DNA of 6,946 bases, taken from NCBI GenBank assembly GCA_027008885.1, contig JALVDQ010000457.1:1-6946 (forward strand), written 5' to 3'. Both the position numbers and the translations under genes were made by a program. This document shows, piece by piece, positions 1 through 6,584 of this stretch. Position 1 is the stretch's first letter. Every line of letters begins with the position of its first letter. A model generated the notes under the pieces. The model worked only from the letters and a program-made list of their open reading frames with translations. It searched no databases and had not been told where the DNA came from. Origin of the DNA: Thiotrichaceae bacterium (GTDB lineage: Bacteria; Pseudomonadota; Gammaproteobacteria; Thiotrichales; Thiotrichaceae).

Positions 1-36
1 TATATAGTGGTTTTCGTATTAAGAAACCACTATATA
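1..36. repeat. Inverted repeat / hairpin at the window edge
   Basis: Bases 1-13 (TATATAGTGGTTT) are perfectly complementary to 24-36, leaving a 10-base loop. The stem is A/T-rich with a GTGG core. A run of T follows only about 12 bases later, so this is not a classical intrinsic terminator, though it could end an upstream transcript or be the edge of a repeat element that begins outside the window. The pairing is directly visible; its role is unknown. Confidence 0.6.
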
Positions 37-79
37 TTGTGGTCACATTTTTTAGAAGCTAGTTCTCGGACAAGCTCCT

Positions 80-138
80 AGGATTGGTCAGCCATGCGCA
101 ACCAACTGAACCCTGCTTGCTTGCGTAAACTCCACCAA
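80..138 (+). repeat. Dispersed repeat block, copy A
   Basis: This 59-base stretch aligns with 6592-6650 in the same orientation at about 46 of 60 columns. It shares AGGATTG, GCGCAACCAA or its variant, CTGCTTG, and TTGCGTAAACT followed by CACCAA. It holds an imperfect inverted repeat (GCGCAACCAA against TTGCTTGCGTA), which is a perfect palindrome in the other copy. The region 1-230 upstream of the channel gene contains no credible gene, only this block, the hairpin at 1-36 and the C-rich motif at 168-197. Confidence 0.65.
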
Positions 139-167
139 GCCTGTGCAATTACATGCTCAACACTACA

Positions 168-197
168 AAAAATATGTAAAAAACAGGGGGGATGGGT
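168..197 (-). repeat. C-rich 30-nt dispersed motif, copy 1 (inverted)
   Basis: Read on the minus strand this is ACCCATCCCCCC, then TG, six T, then ACATATTTTT. Three further copies lie on the plus strand at 2000-2028, 6550-6579 and 6702-6731. It matches the 6550 copy at 29 of 30 positions. Its G-rich plus-strand end overlaps the first possible start codon of the channel gene (ATG at 192), which is why a downstream start is preferred for that gene. Confidence 0.75.
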
Positions 198-230
198 ATA
201 CTCTTTTCTTTTTCTGTTACGACCTGGAAT

Positions 231-1316
231 ATGAATCAGTTTGATACTCTACAAGCCTACCTCCAGCCCTTTCTGGATATTTTTGATAACCAGCCGTGGT
301 TTCAGGGAGGGGCTGTTTTTCTTATCACTTTTATTTTTGCTTCCCTGCTTTCCTGGATTATTTTCAGGATTCTCAAACTACTCACCAGCAGAACCAAAAC
401 TTATCTGGATGATCGTCTCTTAATTATTGCCAGACCACCCATTTATTACTCGCTGGTAATCACTGGCTTTTCTACAGCGGTGAGAATTATGCCGCTTTCT
501 CTCAAACTCACTGATAATTTGATTAACGGCTTTCGTACCATCGGTGTTATTATCTGGATGGTAGCACTTATTCGGGTCGCCAAAATCATATTGCAGCAAC
601 TTGCCTGGGCTTCCAGAGAACACCGTTTGATACAGCCCCAGACACTTCCGCTGTTTGATAATCTCTCCAAAATCGTTATTTTTGCCATTGCGGGTTATAT
701 TGTCTTTCAGATCTGGGGAGTCGATATGACTGCCTGGGTTGCATCAGCGGGTATTGTTGGTTTGGCAGTGTCTTTTGCTGCAAAAGATACTCTTGCGAAT
801 TTATTTTCCGGCGTATTTATACTCGCAGATTCACCGTATAAAATCGGTGATTATGTTGTACTGGATGGCAATCAGCGAGGAAAAGTCACCCACATCGGCT
901 TGCGCAGTACCCGTCTGGTGACACGCGATGATGTTGAAGTGACTGTACCAAACTCCATTATGGGCAACAGCAAGGTCACTAATCAGAGTGGCGGACCGAA
1001 TCCAAAATTCAGGATTCGGGTTAAAGTAGGTGTTGCCTATGGCACTGACATCGACAAGGTGCGGGAAATCTTGCTGGACATATCCAGAAATGAACCACTG
1101 GTCACCAAAATGCCTGAACCCAGAGTGCGTTTTCGTAACTTTGGCGAATCAAGCCTCGATTTTGAACTGCTTTGCTGGATCGAAGACCCGGAGCTGCGCG
1201 GTCGAACACTGGATAAACTAAACGTAGCCACTTATAAACGCTTTAATCAGGAAAATATCGAAATCCCCTACTCCAAGCAAGATGTTTACATAAAGGAATT
1301 ACCCAAAGGAATATAA
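231..1316 (+). CDS. MscS-family small-conductance mechanosensitive ion channel
   Basis: Predicted inner-membrane channel that opens under membrane tension and releases ions and small solutes during hypo-osmotic shock. The 361-residue product has hydrophobic helices near residues 24-50, 68-88, 100-122 and 146-163. A Gly/Ala-rich pore-lining helix follows at about 168-199 (ASAGIVGLAVSFAAKDTLAN), then the MscS beta domain with IGDYV, the G.V..IGLRSTR pattern and VPNS at about 205-242, and a cytoplasmic alpha/beta domain to the end. This order and spacing are typical of MscS homologues with more than three membrane helices. An in-frame ATG at 192 would add 13 residues, but it lies inside a dispersed repeat with a G-run directly abutting it, so ATG 231 is preferred; neither start has a well-spaced ribosome site. 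The stop is one base from the desulforubrerythrin ATG, indicating an operon. The family call is firm; the paralogue type (MscS, YbdG, YnaI-like and so on) is not resolved. Confidence 0.93.
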   Translation: MNQFDTLQAYLQPFLDIFDNQPWFQGGAVFLITFIFASLLSWIIFRILKLLTSRTKTYLDDRLLIIARPPIYYSLVITGFSTAVRIMPLSLKLTDNLINGFRTIGVIIWMVALIRVAKIILQQLAWASREHRLIQPQTLPLFDNLSKIVIFAIAGYIVFQIWGVDMTAWVASAGIVGLAVSFAAKDTLANLFSGVFILADSPYKIGDYVVLDGNQRGKVTHIGLRSTRLVTRDDVEVTVPNSIMGNSKVTNQSGGPNPKFRIRVKVGVAYGTDIDKVREILLDISRNEPLVTKMPEPRVRFRNFGESSLDFELLCWIEDPELRGRTLDKLNVATYKRFNQENIEIPYSKQDVYIKELPKGI

Positions 1317-1317
1317 A

Positions 1318-1974
1318 ATGAAACAATATGAAAGTTATCAATGTGATGTATGCGGCAATGTCGTAGAAGTTCAGGAAGTTGGCGGAGGCGAACTGTATTG
1401 TTGCAAGCAGCCTATGAAGATGATCACCCCTGATTTAACCCTGGTCAATCTGCTAAAAGCATTTGCGGGTGAATCTCAGGCAAGAAACCGCTATGAATAT
1501 TATGCCAAGGTTGCCCAGAAAGAAGGTTATCGAGATATTGGCGCACATTTTCAGCGCGCTGCAAATAATGAAAAACAACATGCAAAACTTGAACTTGCCT
1601 TACACAACCGCATGCAAAATAATACAAATGAATCCTGGGGAGATACTATCGCCAATCTTCAGGATGCGATTGCGGGAGAGAGTTATGAAAACCTGAGCAT
1701 GTATCCAGATTTTGCAGAAATTGCCCGGCAGGAAGGACACGAAGAAGCCGCCCAACTGTTCAGCAAGATTGCCCAGGTCGAGGTCGAGCACGAAAAAATG
1801 TACCGGGAATTACTCGCACGCCTAAATTCAGGGCATGAATTTGAAAGTGATGAAGAAGAAGCCTGGATATGTGAGGTTTGTGGTCATGTCCATTATGGTA
1901 AAAAAGCACCTGAAGTATGCCCCGTATGCTCACATCCCAAACCGTATTTTTCACGCAAGCTTGAATCCAAATAA
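1318..1974 (+). CDS. Desulforubrerythrin (desulforedoxin, diiron and rubredoxin domains)
   Basis: Cytoplasmic non-haem iron peroxidase of the rubrerythrin family, which reduces hydrogen peroxide using electrons passed through its rubredoxin-type iron site. Three modules are visible in 218 residues. Residues 1-35 are a desulforedoxin-like Fe(Cys)4 site (C9, C12 and the adjacent pair C28-C29). Residues 40-170 are the ferritin-like four-helix domain with a complete set of diiron ligands (E52, E85-x-x-H88, E121, E124, E155-x-x-H158). Residues 183-212 are a C-terminal rubredoxin site (C185, C188, C201, C204). Ordinary rubrerythrins lack the N-terminal module; this three-domain layout is that of desulforubrerythrin described from Campylobacter jejuni. 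AAAGGA at 1305-1310 lies seven bases before the ATG, inside the end of the channel gene, so translation is probably coupled. No metal ligand is missing. The electron donor is unknown. Confidence 0.95.
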   Translation: MKQYESYQCDVCGNVVEVQEVGGGELYCCKQPMKMITPDLTLVNLLKAFAGESQARNRYEYYAKVAQKEGYRDIGAHFQRAANNEKQHAKLELALHNRMQNNTNESWGDTIANLQDAIAGESYENLSMYPDFAEIARQEGHEEAAQLFSKIAQVEVEHEKMYRELLARLNSGHEFESDEEEAWICEVCGHVHYGKKAPEVCPVCSHPKPYFSRKLESK

Positions 1975-1999
1975 ACCTGAACAGGCAGGTAGATACACA

Positions 2000-2040
2000 A
2001 CCCATCCCCCCCTATTTTTATATATTTTAGGGGTGGATGG
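2000..2040 (+). repeat. Hairpin formed on C-rich motif copy 2
   Basis: Bases 2000-2028 are a diverged copy of the C-rich motif (ACCCATCCCCCCC, TA, TTTTT, ATATATTTT). Bases 2002-2014 pair with 2028-2040 at 12 of 13 positions, with one C-T mismatch and a 13-base A/T loop. It begins 26 bases after the desulforubrerythrin stop and could attenuate or stabilise the 3' end of the upstream transcript. No T-tract follows on either strand, so it is not a textbook intrinsic terminator. Confidence 0.6.
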
Positions 2041-2067
2041 CTTTGAGCGCGGGACAATCTTGGCGAA

Positions 2068-2079
2068 ACTCCCGGGAGT
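2068..2079. repeat. Perfect 12-bp palindrome before the FMN reductase gene
   Basis: ACTCCCGGGAGT is identical to its reverse complement. It lies 40 bases before the start codon of the next gene. It could be an operator half-site pair or part of an RNA fold. CATCCA at 2083-2088 can also pair with TGGATG at 2034-2039, competing with the upstream hairpin. A regulatory role is inference only. Confidence 0.35.
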
Positions 2080-2119
2080 CTGCATCCATTAAAACTTTAG
2101 ATATAACGAAACACACACC

Positions 2120-2731
2120 ATGAAAATAGGCATTATAAGCGGCAGCCACCGAAACAATTCACAGAGCCTGAAAGTTGCCAGGCATATCGAAAAAACCTTG
2201 CTAAATAACAAGCTCGCAGATGAAACCTATCTGTTCAGCCTTGCTGGTAATCCACTGCCACTATGGGATGAAGCCATTTGGGATGGCGACCCTGCATGGC
2301 AAAAACGCCTGGCTCCAGTCTCAAAAGAATTAAGCAGCTGCGACGGTTTCGTTGTTATTGCTCCCGAATACCATGGGCAAGTTCCGGCGGGCTTGAAAAA
2401 CTTCTTTCTTATGTGGAAATATGAGGTGTATCACAAACCGGCACTAATTGTTGGCGTATCATCAGCCGATGGTGGTGCTTACCCCGTTGCCGAGCTGCGC
2501 ATGAGCAGTTATAAAAATAATCGAATTTGTTACCTGCCAGAACACCTTATCATTCGCCATGTCGAATCAGTATTAAACGACAGCCCTGAAGACAATAACA
2601 GCGATGCTGACAGTTATTTCAGGGAGCGTATTGAGTGGTCATTAGGCATTTTAAAGGAATATGCCATCGCTTTAAAAGCAGTGCGCAAAAGCGGTGTAAC
2701 AGAGACTGAAAAGTTTACAAACGGGATGTAA
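2120..2731 (+). CDS. NADPH-dependent FMN reductase family protein
   Basis: Flavodoxin-like flavoprotein of the NADPH-dependent FMN reductase family, expected to bind FMN and pass electrons from NAD(P)H to flavin, quinone or other acceptors in the cytoplasm. The 203-residue product opens with beta strand MKIGIIS and the phosphate-binding loop G8-S-H-R-N-N-S-Q-S16. It also carries the family motif A81-P-E-Y84 followed by P89 and L92-K-N94, and a third flavin-contact region SSADGGAYP at 114-122. Length and motif order fit the family. The C-terminal part (about 140-203) is more polar and helical and less recognisable. The ATG lacks a Shine-Dalgarno sequence; TATAAC at 2102-2107 could be a -10 box giving a very short leader, but no good -35 accompanies it. 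The gene follows the desulforubrerythrin by 145 bases, so a shared redox role is possible but unproven. The physiological acceptor cannot be told from sequence. Confidence 0.9.
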   Translation: MKIGIISGSHRNNSQSLKVARHIEKTLLNNKLADETYLFSLAGNPLPLWDEAIWDGDPAWQKRLAPVSKELSSCDGFVVIAPEYHGQVPAGLKNFFLMWKYEVYHKPALIVGVSSADGGAYPVAELRMSSYKNNRICYLPEHLIIRHVESVLNDSPEDNNSDADSYFRERIEWSLGILKEYAIALKAVRKSGVTETEKFTNGM

Positions 2732-2774
2732 GATCTGAGTATAATAAAAAATTCAAGTTTCAAATCTATTGTTA

Positions 2775-2813
2775 CGCAGAGAAACACGAGATATTCGCAG
2801 AGAACCGCAGAGA
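2775..2813. repeat. Short CGCAGAGA repeats in the intergenic spacer
   Basis: CGCAGAGAA occurs at 2775-2783 and 2796-2804, and CGCAGAGA again at 2806-2813, within the 264-base spacer between the reductase and the exported glycosidase-like gene. The rest of the spacer is A/T-rich and holds no credible gene. The role is unknown; they look like degenerate simple repeats. Confidence 0.5.
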
Positions 2814-2911
2814 TTGTAAATATGCTGTTTTTGAACTCCGAAACTTGAGTAAAAAAATAATCTTTTATCGGCTGTTTTGTTAATGCTATCTTTCTCAACA
2901 GATAAATCTTG

Positions 2912-2917
2912 TATAAT
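2912..2917 (+). promoter_or_regulatory. Candidate -10 box for the exported glycosidase-like gene
   Basis: A perfect TATAAT lies 78 bases before the preferred ATG at 2996. At the usual distance upstream (about 2889-2894) the sequence is TCTTTC, a poor -35, so the promoter would need an activator or be weak. Its presence argues against translation from the TTG at 2909, which would start three bases before the hexamer. Confidence 0.3.
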
Positions 2918-2995
2918 CTGTTAAATTTCTGCATCCCCGTTTCTTTTTACCTGCCTGAACCCTTAACAGCTCCACTATTCAGATTTTATAAGCAC

Positions 2996-5431
2996 ATGAC
3001 AATACGTACTTTTCTGTTTTCTCTGGTATTTGTTTTAGCTATCTCGCCATTTGCTGTTTATTTGTTTCAGAATCTTTCTGATACTGAAACAACGCACGCC
3101 ATTTCACAAGACAGCGTATCACTAGCCACACTAGCCAGTGTCAAAATCACATACCCGCGTACAAACAACCGAAAATCACCTATTGGCATAAATACCAATG
3201 AAGTCTATGAACAGGATTCGAGCATACCCTTTGTGGATCTTTTTCGTGTTGCCATGCCCTTTCACGAAAACATCCGCTGCCGTGCCAAGGACAGACCCTG
3301 CCTGACTTCGGCTGAAGTTGAATACGACCCGCAGGGCTGGGTAAAAAATTTGCATGGCGGCAAGGCAGGGACTTTCTTTCTGCGCAATGTGCAACTTGCC
3401 GCCCTGCCTGAGGGTGAATATACAGTGCTTTATGATGGCACGGGAAAGATAGAATACCTGCAAAATGCGAAACTTGTCTCTCGTACCCAGGGGCAGGATA
3501 CTATCCGTTTTGACGCACGCTCGGACGGTTTTATGACGGCAGCCTTGCAGATAGTCGAATCCAGTCCCGAGAAGCCGCTGAGAAATATCCGCATAATCAT
3601 GCCCGGCGGGATTTGCCAGAATAATCCCTATAAACAGGTCAAGGATGCTTCAGCCTGTGGCAATACGGGCTATCTGGCTTTTAAAAAGTATTACAAACAA
3701 ATTATTTTTAACCCGGATTATCTGAACTTTATGAAAGACTTTAGTGTAATCCGCTTTATGCCCATGTCTGGCATTACACGCAATCCGGCAAAAACCTGGG
3801 CACAACGCCCTACAATGGAGAAAGCCACCTGGGGTGGTAATTATGGCTCACGCGGTGCTCCCCTGGAAATTCAGATTGCACTTGCCAACAAACTCGGAGC
3901 CGACCCCTGGCTGAATGTGCCTCATGCCGCAGATGATGATTATATGTATCATTTCGCGCGTTATGTGCATGATAATCTTTCACCCGAACTCACCCCGCAT
4001 ATCGAATACACCAATGAAGCATGGAATGTAAATTTCATCCACAATGAATACATGCAAAAAATGGGGATTGCGCAGCATCTTGACCAGAACGCACTGCTTG
4101 CCGGCTATAAATATTATGCCAAACGCGCCGTGGAATTTTTCAAAATATGGGAAGATGTCTATGGCGGACACGACAGATTTGTGAGAATCCTTGGCGGCTG
4201 GGACATTCGCCCCGACATCAGCGGCATTATGCTTGCCTATAACAATACCTACAAATCAGTCGATGCGCTGGCTATCGCACCCTATATCGGAGGCAACCTG
4301 CGCGGTTTTCGTGCCTCCAAAACGGTTGATGACATTTTCAGGCTGCTCACCGATAAAAAGTCCTACCGCTCACTACCCAAAATCATGCACGAACTGAAAA
4401 AGCACGCCAAACTTGCCAACGATTTTGCTGTCAGCCTGGTTGCCTATGAAGGCGGTCAGGGACTGGTTGACTGGGCAGCCAAAGACTATCTGCAACATCC
4501 AAATCCACTCTTTTTTGCCGCCAATCGTGATCCACGCATGGGCGACCTGTATCAAAGCCTTTATACTCAATGGCGCGACATGGGCGCCGATCTGTTTGTT
4601 GCCTTTAGCGCGCCACGAGCATTTAACGCCTCCGGCTGTTGGGGACTAAAAGAGCATATCAGACAGGAACCTGCCAAAGCACCAAAGCTTCTGGCAACAT
4701 TACAGTTTATACAGAACAACCCCAAATGGTGGAGCTGGCGCAAAATAAAAAGCAGAAAAAAGCCCAGCCCCTCAAAGGTTGCTCACTACCTGCCCAAAAT
4801 AGACCCTGACAAGCCAAGAATCGTGATTCGCCCGGCAAAAGGTGATCCTCAACACTTTTATCGCCTGGAAAACCCTCAGGCACTGAACCTGTTGCTCGAA
4901 GGAAAAACCTGGGACAAACGCGACATATCAGGAAAATGGCAGGTAAAATGGGACAAAACCTATCTCTATCTAAGCGTCAAGGTCTATGACAAGGAAGCCA
5001 GATCAGATTCAAGTGACCCTGCACAAGATGATTCCATCGAGTTTTTTATTGATGGCGATAACAGCCGTGGTAAATACTTCGACAAAAAAGATGACTACCA
5101 CTTTATATTTCCCCGCAATACCCACAATACCCGCAATACCAATAATAGCACCAACACAGGCAAGGCAATCCTGAGCAGGCAAAACCCGCCCGGATTTACA
5201 GAACCCCTGCCCTATAAAATCATCGAAAAATACGACGGCTATGAACTACAAACTAAAATAAAATGGAGCAAACTGGGCATTAAAGCCGCGATTAGACACC
5301 GTCTCGGCATGGATGTCATTATCAATGATGACGACGATGGTGGAAAACGCGATGCCAGAATTGGCTGGAATACACATAAATCACAGCCACGTCCCAGAGA
5401 CTTTGGAATGATTTTAATAAGTGGACGATAA
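2996..5431 (+). CDS. Exported clan GH-A-like glycoside hydrolase with C-terminal CBM9-like domain
   Basis: Predicted secreted or membrane-anchored carbohydrate-active protein of 811 residues. Residues 1-25 (MTIRTFLFSLVFVLAISPFA onward) are a signal peptide or anchor. About 30-200 is a beta-rich region. About 230-600 resembles a TIM barrel of the kind seen in clan GH-A retaining glycosidases: W305-L-N-V-P-H310, then I-E-Y-T-N340-E341-A-W as the probable acid/base pair on strand 4, and A-Y-E485-G-G as the probable nucleophile on strand 7. About 620-811 resembles a family 9 carbohydrate-binding module (WQVKWD, YLYLSVKVYD, DDSIEFFIDGD, GYELQTKIKW). Reading from TTG 2909 would add 29 residues before the signal peptide and overlap a TATAAT, so ATG 2996 is chosen; its ribosome site is weak. 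An Asn/Thr-rich stretch at 707-721 interrupts the CBM9-like domain. The substrate is unknown and no CAZy family can be named by eye. No transporter or sugar-catabolism genes lie beside it. Confidence 0.72.
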   Translation: MTIRTFLFSLVFVLAISPFAVYLFQNLSDTETTHAISQDSVSLATLASVKITYPRTNNRKSPIGINTNEVYEQDSSIPFVDLFRVAMPFHENIRCRAKDRPCLTSAEVEYDPQGWVKNLHGGKAGTFFLRNVQLAALPEGEYTVLYDGTGKIEYLQNAKLVSRTQGQDTIRFDARSDGFMTAALQIVESSPEKPLRNIRIIMPGGICQNNPYKQVKDASACGNTGYLAFKKYYKQIIFNPDYLNFMKDFSVIRFMPMSGITRNPAKTWAQRPTMEKATWGGNYGSRGAPLEIQIALANKLGADPWLNVPHAADDDYMYHFARYVHDNLSPELTPHIEYTNEAWNVNFIHNEYMQKMGIAQHLDQNALLAGYKYYAKRAVEFFKIWEDVYGGHDRFVRILGGWDIRPDISGIMLAYNNTYKSVDALAIAPYIGGNLRGFRASKTVDDIFRLLTDKKSYRSLPKIMHELKKHAKLANDFAVSLVAYEGGQGLVDWAAKDYLQHPNPLFFAANRDPRMGDLYQSLYTQWRDMGADLFVAFSAPRAFNASGCWGLKEHIRQEPAKAPKLLATLQFIQNNPKWWSWRKIKSRKKPSPSKVAHYLPKIDPDKPRIVIRPAKGDPQHFYRLENPQALNLLLEGKTWDKRDISGKWQVKWDKTYLYLSVKVYDKEARSDSSDPAQDDSIEFFIDGDNSRGKYFDKKDDYHFIFPRNTHNTRNTNNSTNTGKAILSRQNPPGFTEPLPYKIIEKYDGYELQTKIKWSKLGIKAAIRHRLGMDVIINDDDDGGKRDARIGWNTHKSQPRPRDFGMILISGR
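5114..5140 (+). repeat. In-frame 9-bp tandem repeat (x3) inside the CBM9-like domain
   Basis: CGCAATACC, CACAATACC and CGCAATACC stand in tandem and encode R-N-T, H-N-T, R-N-T (residues 707-715), followed by a degenerate N-N-S-T-N-T tail. The unit length is a multiple of three, so loss or gain by slippage would change loop length without shifting frame. It probably forms a flexible surface loop between beta strands. Confidence 0.7.
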
Positions 5432-5507
5432 GTGTAAGCCTGGGACAGCTACTACCTTTTATCCTGTAAAACTAGCCACAAAAAATAAAAATTGTTAGCC
5501 TATCATT

Positions 5508-5963
5508 ATGGTTATCAATTACACACTTAAAAATTATCAGCTCAGGGAAACCACCAGGGGTAAGGGTATCATCAAGTACCTGCTGGTCGATGAACAGGGT
5601 AAAAAAAGAATTGTTTCGGCTATTGCAAACCTCGGGTTTGGCAACAAGGTCAAGTCGATTCATCCGATACATCACCGCGAGACTCCCCTGATTGATGTTT
5701 TGGCAAAAGCCGAGATCAATGAAAAAATTACCGTGGATTTTACCGAGTACAATAATAAATACCCGCGTGGTAGCTCGGTAGAAGCACGAAAAATTGAAGC
5801 AGTCAGAACAGATAAAATCAAGGATCCTTATGAGGATTCCCTGATTAGTGATTTTGAGTCAATACCAAAGCACAAATTTCGCTTGTTAAAGCTGCTGCTT
5901 GCATCTGTGCTGGCTGTTATTGCAATGTTGTTTGTTATCAACGGCTTCTTTTCAGGCGAATAA
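5508..5963 (+). CDS. Unrecognised tail-anchored protein, paralogue 1 of a tandem pair
   Basis: Function not recognised. The 151-residue product has a polar N-terminal domain (about 1-88) rich in predicted beta strand, with RGKG at 17-20, YLLVDEQGKKR at 24-34 and the motif IHHRETPL at 54-61. A charged variable linker follows (about 89-120). One hydrophobic helix lies at about 126-148 after the basic stretch KHKFR, ending in FFSGE. No signal peptide is visible; positive charge before the helix predicts a cytoplasmic N-terminal domain with a C-terminal membrane anchor. It aligns without gaps to the downstream protein (6087-6530) at about half of residues over the first 88, so the two arose by duplication, and conservation from residue 1 supports this start although no clear ribosome site precedes it. 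The stop region contains a 9-base duplication (AGGCGAATA twice at 5954-5971). It lies 76 bases after the glycosidase-like gene, but a joint function is only a guess. Confidence 0.85.
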   Translation: MVINYTLKNYQLRETTRGKGIIKYLLVDEQGKKRIVSAIANLGFGNKVKSIHPIHHRETPLIDVLAKAEINEKITVDFTEYNNKYPRGSSVEARKIEAVRTDKIKDPYEDSLISDFESIPKHKFRLLKLLLASVLAVIAMLFVINGFFSGE

Positions 5964-6079
5964 GGCGAATAAACAACCCTACCACTCTTCACTTAAAATC
6001 TACCACTTTTGTTGTTCGTCATTAAACTCAGGAAGCTCATACTGGCAACTCTTTATAAAAAATAAAAAAAAGCTATTCT

Positions 6080-6085
6080 AGGAGG
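6080..6085 (+). promoter_or_regulatory. Shine-Dalgarno sequence unusually close to the start codon
   Basis: A perfect AGGAGG ends one base before the ATG at 6087, much nearer than the usual five to nine bases. No other in-frame start lies just downstream, and gapless alignment with the neighbouring paralogue supports ATG 6087. The site may function poorly, or initiation may use it in an unusual geometry. Confidence 0.5.
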
Positions 6086-6086
6086 C

Positions 6087-6530
6087 ATGTATAAGACCTA
6101 CACAATCAAAGCTTACAAATTTAAGGAAATATCCAGAGGCGTTGGATCAATTTCTTATTATCTGGTTGATGAGCTTGGGGAAAAGCGTGTTGTTACAGCA
6201 AAAGCCAAACGTGGCATCATCAAAAAGATAAAGTCTGTCAAGGCAATTCATCACCGTGAGACTCCTCTGGTGGAAGCACTCGCCAATTCATCTGTGAATG
6301 ATACCATTGTGGTTGATTTTTCCTCTTTTAACAGGAAATTCCCACGTGTAAGCAATGGTAGCCAGTTTAGAAAAACAGCAAAATCAACACTGGCTGATTT
6401 TGATAACTCACACGCAATAACAACTCTGGATTCACTCGCAATTGATAAAATCAGATTGTTGCAACTTTTTATTATTGCCTGCCTCTGCGTTATTGTAATA
6501 ATGGCAGTGTCTAACTTGTGGATGTATTAA
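6087..6530 (+). CDS. Unrecognised tail-anchored protein, paralogue 2 of a tandem pair
   Basis: Function not recognised. This 147-residue protein is the diverged twin of the product at 5508-5963. It shares YT.K.Y, RG.G, YLVDE.G.KR, K.KS, the invariant IHHRETPL (54-61), VDF and K.PR near residues 75-87. Its domain order is the same: a beta-rich N-terminal domain, a variable polar linker (about 89-118) without alignable similarity, then K-I-R-L-L and one membrane helix at about 123-143 ending in SNLWMY. No signal peptide is seen, so a cytoplasmic domain held to the inner membrane is the simplest topology. The linker and tail have diverged far more than the N-terminal domain, suggesting that the binding or enzymatic part lies there. 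Histidine, arginine and glutamate in IHHRE could act in catalysis or metal or phosphate binding, but this is inference. The intergenic gap of 123 bases contains TATAAA at 6054-6059 without a convincing -35, so the pair may be one transcript or two. Confidence 0.85.
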   Translation: MYKTYTIKAYKFKEISRGVGSISYYLVDELGEKRVVTAKAKRGIIKKIKSVKAIHHRETPLVEALANSSVNDTIVVDFSSFNRKFPRVSNGSQFRKTAKSTLADFDNSHAITTLDSLAIDKIRLLQLFIIACLCVIVIMAVSNLWMY

Positions 6531-6549
6531 GTAGGCACTGTCTTTTATC

Positions 6550-6579
6550 ACCCATCCCCCCTGTTTTTCACATATTTTT
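6550..6579 (+). repeat. C-rich 30-nt dispersed motif, copy 3
   Basis: ACCCATCCCCCC, TG, TTTTTC, ACATATTTTT. It starts 20 bases after the stop of the second paralogue and lies 12 bases before repeat block B, on the same strand as copies 2 and 4. It differs from inverted copy 1 at a single position. Confidence 0.75.
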
Positions 6580-6584
6580 GCAAA

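Noticed and set aside
2002..2040. Intrinsic terminator of the channel-desulforubrerythrin operon.
   Set aside because: The stem is strong but no T-tract follows on either strand, so it is listed only as a hairpin.
1835..2092. Plus-strand frame of 85 codons running from the end of the desulforubrerythrin gene into the hairpin.
   Set aside because: It is out of frame with the rubredoxin domain, whose Cys motifs are intact, and ends in repeat sequence.
2714..2745. TTTACA followed by TATAAT as a promoter after the reductase gene.
   Set aside because: The 20-base spacer is too long for a standard sigma-70 promoter, and the pair lies 250 bases before the next start.
2614..2934. Minus-strand open frame of 106 codons covering the spacer and the end of the reductase gene.
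   Set aside because: It translates A/T-rich spacer and the CGCAGAGA repeats, overlaps the C-terminus of a clear gene, and shows no recognisable domain.
2909..2995. 29-residue N-terminal extension of the glycosidase-like protein from a TTG start.
   Set aside because: It overlaps a TATAAT box, lacks a ribosome site, and would bury the signal peptide that begins at ATG 2996.
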